Below are positions 17,391 to 24,607 of a DNA stretch of 64,000 bases, in pieces (position 1 is the stretch's first letter; every line of letters starts with the position of its first letter). The notes under the pieces are model-generated. The model was not told where the DNA came from, searched no databases, and saw nothing but the letters and a program-made list of their open reading frames with translations. The position numbers and the translations under genes are program-made. Source of the DNA: Pedobacter polysacchareus (GTDB lineage: Bacteria > Bacteroidota > Bacteroidia > Sphingobacteriales > Sphingobacteriaceae); NCBI RefSeq assembly GCF_019802255.1, contig NZ_JAHYSS010000001.1:443403-507402 (forward strand), given 5' to 3'.

Positions 17391-18578
17391 TTACTTTTCC
17401 ATCAGGCCAACTGTTCCGCCAACCCAATCGAAATCCTGGTTATACCTCACACCAATCATTTTCCCCCGACTTAAGCGCGCAAGGCTGATGCAAAGTACAG
17501 GTTCTTTTCCTTCCGGCCAAAGATACATGAGCCTGATTTCGACTTTAATGCCCCCATCAGGTGCCTGAACAACGGGTTCATAGCTTACTTTCCTTTGCAG
17601 GATCCAATTTTCTGGGTCAGAAATGTTTTCAATGTCTTTTTTTTGAACATCTATAAGAACGCCCATGCCTGCAAATGAAAACAATGGTTTGAGTACATAG
17701 TTTTCTAAATCCTCAGGGATCACCTTCAAATCTATTAAGAAATGGGTGGGAGGGACGAAATCACTGTTTAAAAATGGCATGGTGTATTTGCTGATCCTGT
17801 AAAACCAGTTTGGATGCGTTACCCATTCAATATCCAGTGCTTCCCTTGGATCAAAACTATCTTTGAAAATAGCGGTATTTGTACCAATCTCATCGAAAAT
17901 TAACCGGTTGTAAATTCTCTTTAAAAAGAACTTATGGCCATCTTCCAGGTAGTAGAGGCGTTTTCCTTCTTTCTTAATGTCGGAAAGGCTCAGTACTTTT
18001 ATACCCAGATATTTTGCCGTCAGGAAAAAATCAATTGCCGTTTTCTGGTGTGGTGCATCCATGTCCATCAAGCCCACCTCATGAGGTTCATGTCTGCCAA
18101 CAATGACCTCTTTCAGCAACTCAAGATAACTTTGCTCATTGAGTCCGCTGAAATAAGGAGTCAATGCAGTGGATAAGTTAAAAGACTGTTGAAAGGTTTT
18201 TGCTAAATGTGACTGAAAGCCATAAAGAGAAGGAAATCCTTGCAGTTCAATTAATTTGGGAATCAATTTTCCCTCTTGATCCTTACAGATTCCAAAGTCA
18301 AAGGTGAGAAAATGAGGATGGGCATCCTCTGCAGGCACATTCCATTCCGCCGGAATGGAATGTGCTGTTAGTTTTTTAAAGTTTTCCGATTTAATCAACG
18401 CGATGATTTCTTCTCCGGCTGCGATCAGCTGATCTTTTAAGTCTGTGGGAAGGAAAACCGGAGTTTCTGCTACCCTAAATGGGATTTCAATAAAGCCTTT
18501 TTCCAGTTCCTTTAAGAACAAAGTATATTGTTCCGTCGTAAATTGTTCATTAAAAGAAGTCCGGTAGCTATTGATCAT
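17391..18578 (-). CDS. ATP-grasp-like amidoligase, probably circularly permuted
   Basis: Uncharacterised 395-residue protein. HFLTFDFGICKD followed by LIPKLIELQGFPSLYGFQ (about 90-122) resembles the metal-binding acidic region that comes early in circularly permuted ATP-grasp and glutathionylspermidine-synthase-like enzymes. A later stretch, NYVLKPLFSFAGMGVLIDV and WILQRKV (about 290-330), looks like the nucleotide-binding beta-hairpin and hinge, and VEIRLMYLW resembles a late ATP-grasp strand. The predicted reaction is ATP-dependent formation of an amide bond on a carboxylate; substrate unknown. It is the last of four colinear genes with a glutamine amidotransferase, a GCS2 ligase and a second ATP-grasp protein. 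A perfect 15-bp inverted repeat lies inside the gene. Confidence 0.6.
   Translation of the reverse strand: MINSYRTSFNEQFTTEQYTLFLKELEKGFIEIPFRVAETPVFLPTDLKDQLIAAGEEIIALIKSENFKKLTAHSIPAEWNVPAEDAHPHFLTFDFGICKDQEGKLIPKLIELQGFPSLYGFQSHLAKTFQQSFNLSTALTPYFSGLNEQSYLELLKEVIVGRHEPHEVGLMDMDAPHQKTAIDFFLTAKYLGIKVLSLSDIKKEGKRLYYLEDGHKFFLKRIYNRLIFDEIGTNTAIFKDSFDPREALDIEWVTHPNWFYRISKYTMPFLNSDFVPPTHFLIDLKVIPEDLENYVLKPLFSFAGMGVLIDVQKKDIENISDPENWILQRKVSYEPVVQAPDGGIKVEIRLMYLWPEGKEPVLCISLARLSRGKMIGVRYNQDFDWVGGTVGLMEK
18335..18365. repeat. Perfect 15-bp inverted repeat inside a coding gene
   Basis: Bases 18335-18349 are the exact reverse complement of 18351-18365, with one base between. The repeat lies about 215-245 bases into the ATP-grasp-like gene (minus strand), in frame within coding sequence and without a U-tract, so it is not a standard terminator. 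As RNA it would form a long GC-containing hairpin. Confidence 0.85.
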
Positions 18579-18625
18579 ATCTTGAGTGGTTGTTTTTTTG
18601 CTGCTTTTAAGGTTAAAAAGCGATG

Positions 18626-19459
18626 CTAAGCTTCTTGTAAAGCATTTATGGCTTCATTTAAAAAGTTGGGTAAGATCAGACTTTGGGTCAGGCTGATTCT
18701 CTTTGGATCGTCTACGCTATTCAGCATATCCAGATATTTTTCTTTCCCATGGTTTTCAATAATTGCTTTTTTCTTATCATCCTGGAGCAAATATAGTTTC
18801 ATACCTACAGGATCTGCTTCTGGATGAAATTGTGTACCCACAATTTCTGGTGTAAAGCGAATAGCCATCACACAACGTTCCAGGTCTACATGCGGACGTT
18901 CTTTTTCTATGGCCAAAACTTCGGCTTCATTGTTTGAAAAGAAAATATCTTCCGGATTCACCACTTGCCAGTCCCTGCTGTCTACCGTATAAAAAGGATT
19001 CGGTAATCCATTAAATATAGGATCATGCGCTCCTTCTTCAGTCAGATAAATTGGAAAGATCCCGAAAGCGGTTGAGCGCCTTTCGATCACTTTTCCTACC
19101 CCAAATTTCCTGCAGGCCATTTGAAAAGAATGACAAATTAGGAAAACATGTTTTTTTTGATGTTCATTTTGTTGATTAAAAGCTTCCAATTCGTCTAATA
19201 AGGCAAAGAAATCATCTTCCCACTTTTTTCCGATGCCATCATAAGGACTTCCTGGGCCGCCACTGGAAATGTAAATGTCGTAACTGTGATCAGGGATTTC
19301 ACCTTTTAGTCTCAAATCAAAAATATCAAAAGACAGCTTGATCGCCATTTCTTTCTGATAACGAAGCAAAACTTCTTGAATCCCGCGCATTCCCTGATTC
19401 GCGACTCCATTATTCATGTCAATTACAGCAACTCTGATGTTATTTTTATCCTTGGTCAT
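18626..19459 (-). CDS. Class I glutamine amidotransferase
   Basis: Predicted to release ammonia from glutamine, or act as a related Cys hydrolase on a gamma-glutamyl amide. The 277-residue protein has the triad pattern of class I amidotransferases: Cys109 in FLICHSFQ and His212/Glu214 in QFHPEAD, plus the SSGGPGSP oxyanion-strand motif at 65-72. It is not fused to a synthetase, and GMP or anthranilate synthase partners are absent. Its start is two bases from the GCS2 ligase stop and the ATP-grasp-like gene follows 47 bases on, so the three genes are co-transcribed. It may feed ammonia to the ligases or trim a glutamyl product. Confidence 0.82.
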   Translation of the reverse strand: MTKDKNNIRVAVIDMNNGVANQGMRGIQEVLLRYQKEMAIKLSFDIFDLRLKGEIPDHSYDIYISSGGPGSPYDGIGKKWEDDFFALLDELEAFNQQNEHQKKHVFLICHSFQMACRKFGVGKVIERRSTAFGIFPIYLTEEGAHDPIFNGLPNPFYTVDSRDWQVVNPEDIFFSNNEAEVLAIEKERPHVDLERCVMAIRFTPEIVGTQFHPEADPVGMKLYLLQDDKKKAIIENHGKEKYLDMLNSVDDPKRISLTQSLILPNFLNEAINALQEA

Positions 19460-19461
19460 AT

Positions 19462-20562
19462 TTATCTGGCACCGATTAGTGTTTGTGAGGTAATGTAATC
19501 TACCACCGATTCAAAGTTACCATTTTGTTCGTAAACAGCCAATTGCCTGTCGGCACCTGTGCCGTTAGCCAATATCGTATGCACGTATTTCAGGTCATCT
19601 CTGCATCCCAGATCATCCACTACATCATCTACAAAATCGAGTAACTCTAACACGAGATTTCTGCAATTTACTTCCATTTCTTTTCCAAAATCGATCAGAT
19701 TTCCATCGATCCCATACCTTGCTGCTCTCCATTTGTTCTCATTGATCAATGCCCTCGAGTAACTGATGAATTTCATGTTTTGCAGGCGCAGCTTGTATAA
19801 TTTTGCACATAATGCCTGAAATAGGGCGACAAATGCCATCGTTTCATCAATTAACATCGGACAATCGCAGATTCGGAACTCTATGGTTTCGAAAAATGGA
19901 TGTACCCGAATATCCCACCAAATCTTTTTAGCATTGTCAATACTATTGGTCTTGATCAATAGCTTCACATAGTTATCATAGTCTTCAATACTATTGAAAA
20001 TATCAGGAATCCCTGTTCTCGGAAACTTGTCAAATATTTTCGTCCGAAAAGATTTATAGCCTGTATTTCTACTTTCCCAGAAAGGGGAATTTGTGGATAA
20101 GGCGAACACATGGGGTAAGAAATAACGCACCTGATTGGCAATATGGATTGCCAATTCCCTGGATTGGAAGCCCACATGTACATGTAAACCAAAAATTAAA
20201 TTCGACCTGGCCGCTTCCTGCAGCTCATTTACTATCTCGCTATAGCGCGGATGCTCAGTAATCAATTGCTTTTCCCAGTGTGAAAACGGGTGTGTACCCG
20301 CAGCACCAATCCGTAAGCCTTGTTCTCCTGCCAATTGGGATACCGTATACCGTAACTGTGAAATTTCTGCGCGTGCCTGCTCTGTGTTTTTACAGATGCC
20401 GGTGCCCACTTCCACTACTGCCTGGTGCATCTCTGCCTTGACCTGATCTTTGTGTATTTTTTGTGCCGCCTCTACAATCTTTTGATCATGAGAGGTCAAT
20501 TCTCGGGTTACAGGATCGATGACCATGTATTCTTCCTCGACACCAAGTGTGAAAATATTCAT
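19462..20562 (-). CDS. Carboxylate-amine ligase, GCS2/YbdK family
   Basis: ATP-dependent ligase of the glutamate-cysteine ligase type 2 family, which joins an amine to a carboxylate, classically glutamate with cysteine. The 366-residue protein opens with GVEEEYMVID (7-16), has AEMHQAVVEVGTGIC near 43, and HVHVGF at 127-132, all family motifs. The WWDIRVHPFFETIEFRICD segment near 225 is also typical. YbdK-family members have weak or unknown native activity, so the real substrate is open. It sits between the two ATP-grasp-type genes in an amidoligase cluster. Confidence 0.88.
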   Translation of the reverse strand: MNIFTLGVEEEYMVIDPVTRELTSHDQKIVEAAQKIHKDQVKAEMHQAVVEVGTGICKNTEQARAEISQLRYTVSQLAGEQGLRIGAAGTHPFSHWEKQLITEHPRYSEIVNELQEAARSNLIFGLHVHVGFQSRELAIHIANQVRYFLPHVFALSTNSPFWESRNTGYKSFRTKIFDKFPRTGIPDIFNSIEDYDNYVKLLIKTNSIDNAKKIWWDIRVHPFFETIEFRICDCPMLIDETMAFVALFQALCAKLYKLRLQNMKFISYSRALINENKWRAARYGIDGNLIDFGKEMEVNCRNLVLELLDFVDDVVDDLGCRDDLKYVHTILANGTGADRQLAVYEQNGNFESVVDYITSQTLIGAR

Positions 20563-20765
20563 CGTTTAATTTTTAGCTGTTGGTTTTTGGTTATTTATAG
20601 CTAAATAGGGTGGAGGCTGTTATTTAGCGGTTCTTTTAATTTTTTCTTCTAACGGATAATTAGCTGCTATTTGATGCTCGATTTTTCTAATTGATACTTC
20701 GTGATCATGCGATCCTCAATTGCCAATGACCTGCAGCATGTCAATCGATCTTATCCATACGCATT
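20563..20765. other. Gap inside the amidoligase cluster
   Basis: These 203 bases separate the ATP-grasp and GCS2 genes, which is wide for an otherwise tight unit. On the minus strand a 30-codon stop-free stretch encodes a charged peptide containing HEVSIRKIEHQ and ends in TAA, but it has no start codon. No Bacteroidota-type promoter box or terminator was recognised. Confidence 0.4.
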
Positions 20766-21737
20766 TTAAACCTTTACTTTCTCAATTAAGGGAACACCAG
20801 CTGCAGAAGTGCGGATATATTCACCCCAGGTCAGGTTGTCCTGACCATCTACGTGTGCTTTTGCGCGTTCTATAGCATACCTGGCAGAGGTTTCAACTAC
20901 CCATTCAAAGTTTTCCAATCCTACACTTGATACGTCTGCATCGGGTGCCGGATTACAAAAATCAATGGCATAAGGAATCCCATCTCTTACCGCAAATTCA
21001 ACCGTGTTGAAGTCATAACCCAAATATTCATTCAGCTGGATCACATAATCATGGATGGTTTTCAATAACTTTTCACTCGAAGGTGGAGTATCTACTGAAT
21101 ACCTTAAATGAGCCGGATTTCTAGGCTCATACTGCATGATTTTCACATATTTTCCACCGATACAGTAACACCTGAAATATTCATCAAAGATGATTTCTTC
21201 CTGGAGCATCATGACTGTCTGCTTGGTTTTACTATGTTTTTCAAAGAAATCTTCTTTGTCAGTAAGCTTATAAACTTCCTTCCAGCCACCGCCATCGAAG
21301 GGTTTCATGTAAGCAGGGAAGCCTGTATATTGAAAAATTCCTTCCCAATCCATTGGAAAAGCGAGGTTGCTGAAAGAAGCTTCAGAAGTATCCTCTGGTT
21401 GGTCGTAAGAGGGGATTAAAGCTGTTTTTGGAACAGGGATACCTAGTTTAATCGCCAGTGCATTATTGAAGAATTTCTCATCTGCGCTCCACCAGAACGG
21501 GTTATTGATGACTGCCGTTCCGGTAATTGCAGCATTTTTCATAGCTGCGCGATAAAAAGGAACATCCTGAGAAATACGATCAATAATCACCGCATAATCT
21601 AACGGTCTGGCTTGAAAAATCTTGTCTATGCTCACAAATTCAGCAATAATATCTTTTCCTTCTATTTCATTTACGCGCTTTATAAAGGCTGCAGGAAAGG
21701 ACCTTTCCTGCCCGAATAAGATTCCGATTTTTTTCAT
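20766..21737 (-). CDS. ATP-grasp superfamily ligase
   Basis: Predicted ATP-dependent carboxylate-amine ligase of the RimK / D-Ala-D-Ala ligase type. The 323-residue protein has a pre-ATP-grasp Rossmann-like N terminus (MKKIGILFGQER), FPAYMKPFDGGGWKEVYKL near 145 for the nucleotide lysine and glycine-rich loop, QEEIIFDEYFRCYCIGG near 180, and VEFAVRDGIPYAIDFCNPAPDAD near 245 with the metal-binding Glu and Asn. The substrate is unknown. It is 203 bases upstream of the GCS2 gene and 213 bases downstream of an esterase gene, all on the minus strand. Confidence 0.82.
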   Translation of the reverse strand: MKKIGILFGQERSFPAAFIKRVNEIEGKDIIAEFVSIDKIFQARPLDYAVIIDRISQDVPFYRAAMKNAAITGTAVINNPFWWSADEKFFNNALAIKLGIPVPKTALIPSYDQPEDTSEASFSNLAFPMDWEGIFQYTGFPAYMKPFDGGGWKEVYKLTDKEDFFEKHSKTKQTVMMLQEEIIFDEYFRCYCIGGKYVKIMQYEPRNPAHLRYSVDTPPSSEKLLKTIHDYVIQLNEYLGYDFNTVEFAVRDGIPYAIDFCNPAPDADVSSVGLENFEWVVETSARYAIERAKAHVDGQDNLTWGEYIRTSAAGVPLIEKVKV

Positions 21738-21950
21738 TCGTTTGATGGTTTTATAGGTTTTTACTGATGTCTATGCTGGATAAAAGTTAAATTCCATTGC
21801 TTTTTAAACAAAAAAAATAGGTTAATGTTCTGTATGATATTTGTTTAGGGTTTATGGTAAGTCTGGTTTTGTACTGTCATTTAATGAAAACTATTTAATT
21901 TCGTCCTGGCTTAACTATGGTTCATCATGGAATTTATCTGGATTAGATAA

Positions 21951-22655
21951 TCAAAGTTGTGAAATGTATGCAGGAAACATTTCCCGCCAGATCGGCCAGT
22001 CATGGTCTGCATTTTCACGGATGTCCAGCCAATGGTCAATACCCTTGCCCGTTAATGTTTTCGAAAGCTTTTCATTGTCTGGTCTGCACGAATCCCGGTC
22101 TGTAGTTCCTAAAACAATTTTCATGTTCCATAACTCCCTGTTTTGATCATGAGGTAAAAAGTCGATTGGATTATTGAAATAAGCATCATCATTATAGAAG
22201 CCATCCAGTTGTCCCCGAATGTCAAAAATACCGCTCATGCTAAATAAATGGCTCACCAGCCAGGGATGCCGGAAAGCAAAATTTGCCGCATGATAACCAC
22301 CAAAACTACATCCTGCGGTAATGATTTTTTCCTTACCGGTTTCTTGCCGGGCAATAGGGGCAAGTTCTTTTAGAATCAGCTGATCGTACCAGATATGGTT
22401 CCTGATCCGGTCAGCAGGGCTAATGTTTTTGTTGTACCAGCTCAGCTTGTCAATACTGTCGACACAGTAAATTTTAACTTTTCCGGCATCTACAAACTGC
22501 TCCACGGATTCCAGTAATTTGAAATCTTTAGGCTCGTAATACCTTCCCATACTCGTAGGAAATAACACAATCGGATAGCCATTTTCTCCGAAGGTCAACA
22601 GCTCAAAATCTGCGCTCAAATGCGGACTATACCATTTTTTATAAGTCTCAATCAT
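21951..22655 (-). CDS. Alpha/beta-hydrolase esterase
   Basis: Predicted serine hydrolase of the esterase-D / enterochelin-esterase type. The 234-residue protein has the nucleophile elbow GCSFGG with Ser117, an early strand PIVLFPTSMGRYYEP, and ADHDWPIW near the C terminus, where the catalytic His is expected. No signal peptide is visible, so it is probably cytoplasmic. It is the first minus-strand gene of the amidoligase cluster and lies back to back with a second esterase gene on the plus strand. A role in activating or releasing an ester- or amide-linked product is inference from neighbours. Confidence 0.82.
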   Translation of the reverse strand: MIETYKKWYSPHLSADFELLTFGENGYPIVLFPTSMGRYYEPKDFKLLESVEQFVDAGKVKIYCVDSIDKLSWYNKNISPADRIRNHIWYDQLILKELAPIARQETGKEKIITAGCSFGGYHAANFAFRHPWLVSHLFSMSGIFDIRGQLDGFYNDDAYFNNPIDFLPHDQNRELWNMKIVLGTTDRDSCRPDNEKLSKTLTGKGIDHWLDIRENADHDWPIWREMFPAYISQL

Positions 22656-22762
22656 AATACAGAAATTAGCTGCTTTAAGGTATAAAAAAGTATTTTCAAA
22701 CGCAAGGCAATATTTGTATTTCTTTCTATAAATCTGGCGTTTAAGTAAAAATATTGGCAGTC

Positions 22763-22794
22763 TTGAGGATGTTTTAGGAAGAATAGTACCTTTG
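22763..22794 (+). promoter_or_regulatory. Promoter of the plus-strand esterase gene
   Basis: TTG at 22763-22765 and TACCTTTG at 22787-22794 are separated by 21 bases, matching the Bacteroidota TTTG/TAnnTTTG promoter form. The start codon at 22812 lies 17 bases beyond the box, giving a leader of about ten bases. Confidence 0.6.
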
Positions 22795-22811
22795 CAGGCT
22801 ATACCATTGCT

Positions 22812-23711
22812 ATGTTACTTTCCAAAGTTGCCCGTACTCAGCATTCCATTAAGTCTGCCATTCTAAAAAGAGAAGTTGTGATTGATCTTTTTATCCCAAA
22901 TGATTTACTTGGGAATGAAATTTTAAACCTGCTGCTTTTAAATGATGGGCAAGATGCGAAAGCCCTGTACCTGGAGCAGACTTTGAATGAACTTTATGGT
23001 AAAAAGAGGCTGGAACCTACCGTCCTGGTGGCGATCCATGCATCGGAAAACCGTACTCAAGAATACGGAATTGCAGGTGCTCCTGATTTTCTCAACAGAG
23101 GTGCCTCTGCAAGTTTGTACCGTGATTTTGTATTCAGCGAATTGTTGCCTTACATTCAAGAGCAGGTAGGTATGCCAATCCTTGGAAAAAAAGGATTCGC
23201 GGGATGTTCACTTGGTGGGATTTCAGCATTTGATATCGTTTGGAATAATGCGGAATATTTTGACTTTGCAGGCGTGTTTTCTGGTGCTTTCTGGTGGCGT
23301 AAAAAAGACCTTAAAGACGGATATACAGACGAAGATCGCATTGTTCATCAGATGATTAGGGGGACAAACGGGATGGAGAAAGTGGCTGTGGATCAAGCGC
23401 CTGCTGCCAGGATTCCAGGGGCTAACAGTGTTTCTGAGGGGAATGTTTCCGAAACGGGGGGCAGTCCGAAGCTTAAATTCTGGCTCATGACCGGCACGGA
23501 AGATGAAACTGCCGACAGGAACCACAACTTAATCATCGATTCCATTGATGATACCATCGATATCATTAAAGAATTGCTGAAAAAAGGATACCAGCGTCCG
23601 GAAAATATTACCTATTACGAAATGGTAGGAGGCAAGCATGATGTCGAAACCTGGTCTAAAGTAATGCCGGCTTTTCTTTGCTGGGCTTTTGGTCGGAAAA
23701 ACGCGCTGTAG
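22812..23711 (+). CDS. Alpha/beta-hydrolase esterase (putative esterase family)
   Basis: Second predicted serine esterase of this locus, 299 residues. The nucleophile elbow is GCSLGG with Ser133, the oxyanion strand carries LLLLNDGQDAK near 40, and a GGKHDVETW stretch near 275 supplies the likely catalytic His. These match the PF00756 type that includes enterochelin esterase. No signal peptide is seen. It diverges from the amidoligase cluster across a 156-base shared upstream region with its own promoter-like box. Its last 56 bases overlap the convergent NAD(P)-binding protein gene. Confidence 0.85.
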   Translation: MLLSKVARTQHSIKSAILKREVVIDLFIPNDLLGNEILNLLLLNDGQDAKALYLEQTLNELYGKKRLEPTVLVAIHASENRTQEYGIAGAPDFLNRGASASLYRDFVFSELLPYIQEQVGMPILGKKGFAGCSLGGISAFDIVWNNAEYFDFAGVFSGAFWWRKKDLKDGYTDEDRIVHQMIRGTNGMEKVAVDQAPAARIPGANSVSEGNVSETGGSPKLKFWLMTGTEDETADRNHNLIIDSIDDTIDIIKELLKKGYQRPENITYYEMVGGKHDVETWSKVMPAFLCWAFGRKNAL

Positions 23712-24363
23712 CAATTTTTTCAATCTCATCTGAAGGGTAAATAAACACACCCTCTTTAGTCGTTAAAGACATCTTTAACATCGCCAAAGCCACATTCTCC
23801 ACCTTTATACTTCTATATTTTCTTAGAGCACCTAGCATGATGGGGTTTAAAAAGCGCATCAGACCAATCATCAATCCCTCTGCCGGACGATGTTCCTGCC
23901 GATCGCCATCTAATAAAGAAGGTCGGTAAATATGAATACTTTTGAAAGGAATACTTTGCAGATCTCGCTCTGTTTCCCCTTTAGTGCGGGAATAGAAGAT
24001 ACTGGAATTGGGATTCGCGCCCATAGAAGAGACCAAATGATACTGGGAAGCACCATTTGCCTGTGCAATAGCAGCCGCATCCAAAGGGTATAAATAATCA
24101 ATTTTCCGGTACTGCTCCACATCCGGAGTTTTACTTTTTGTGGTTCCCAGACAGCAAAACACTACGTTTCCCTGAATTTCTGAGCCATAATCGTTCAAAT
24201 GGTCGAAATCTACCACCAGCTGCTCCAGTTTAGGATGTTCGCGATTCAGTTTCTTTCTGACCAGGACCAAAACAGCCGTATAATCCGGGCTGTCTAGCAG
24301 CTGCGTTAACAAACTCGTCCCAATTAAACCACTCGCACCAAGTATTATTGCTTTTTTCTTCAT
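23656..24363 (-). CDS. NAD(P)H-binding Rossmann protein (atypical SDR)
   Basis: Predicted oxidoreductase or regulator with an N-terminal dinucleotide site AIILGASGLIGTSLL (residues 5-19). The 235-residue protein resembles the NAD(P)-binding group that includes HTATIP2/TIP30-like and YwnB-like proteins: VVFCCLGTTKSK near 68, YHLVSSMGANPNSSIFYSRTKGE near 108 with a YxxxK-like pair, and IYRPSLLDGDR near 146. Substrate is unknown. The C-terminal tail runs antisense into the end of the plus-strand esterase gene. Confidence 0.82.
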   Translation of the reverse strand: MKKKAIILGASGLIGTSLLTQLLDSPDYTAVLVLVRKKLNREHPKLEQLVVDFDHLNDYGSEIQGNVVFCCLGTTKSKTPDVEQYRKIDYLYPLDAAAIAQANGASQYHLVSSMGANPNSSIFYSRTKGETERDLQSIPFKSIHIYRPSLLDGDRQEHRPAEGLMIGLMRFLNPIMLGALRKYRSIKVENVALAMLKMSLTTKEGVFIYPSDEIEKIATARFSDQKPSKEKPALL

Positions 24364-24555
24364 GTTGAATTTATAGGACGATTTCGTTTTTAGCAGAAAC
24401 TGATTGTTTTTTTAAATAAGTGGCAATTGGTTTTTCTGCTCCTCCAAAGTACGAATTCCTGCCTGTAGCTGCAATAAACCTTTATAATAAAACGGTCATT
24501 GTTATGGTAATATAAAACGCGCGTTATTTTTCATTATTTGCTCTTAACTAATTGA

Positions 24556-24585
24556 TTGATATGTCGATAATAAACTGTATCTTTG
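24556..24585 (+). promoter_or_regulatory. Promoter of typA
   Basis: TTG at 24556-24558, a 19-base spacer, then TATCTTTG at 24578-24585 closely fit the Bacteroidota promoter consensus. The typA ATG at 24608 follows after a leader of about 15 bases. Confidence 0.65.
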
Positions 24586-24607
24586 CGCAAAAATTTACAC
24601 GCATTTT

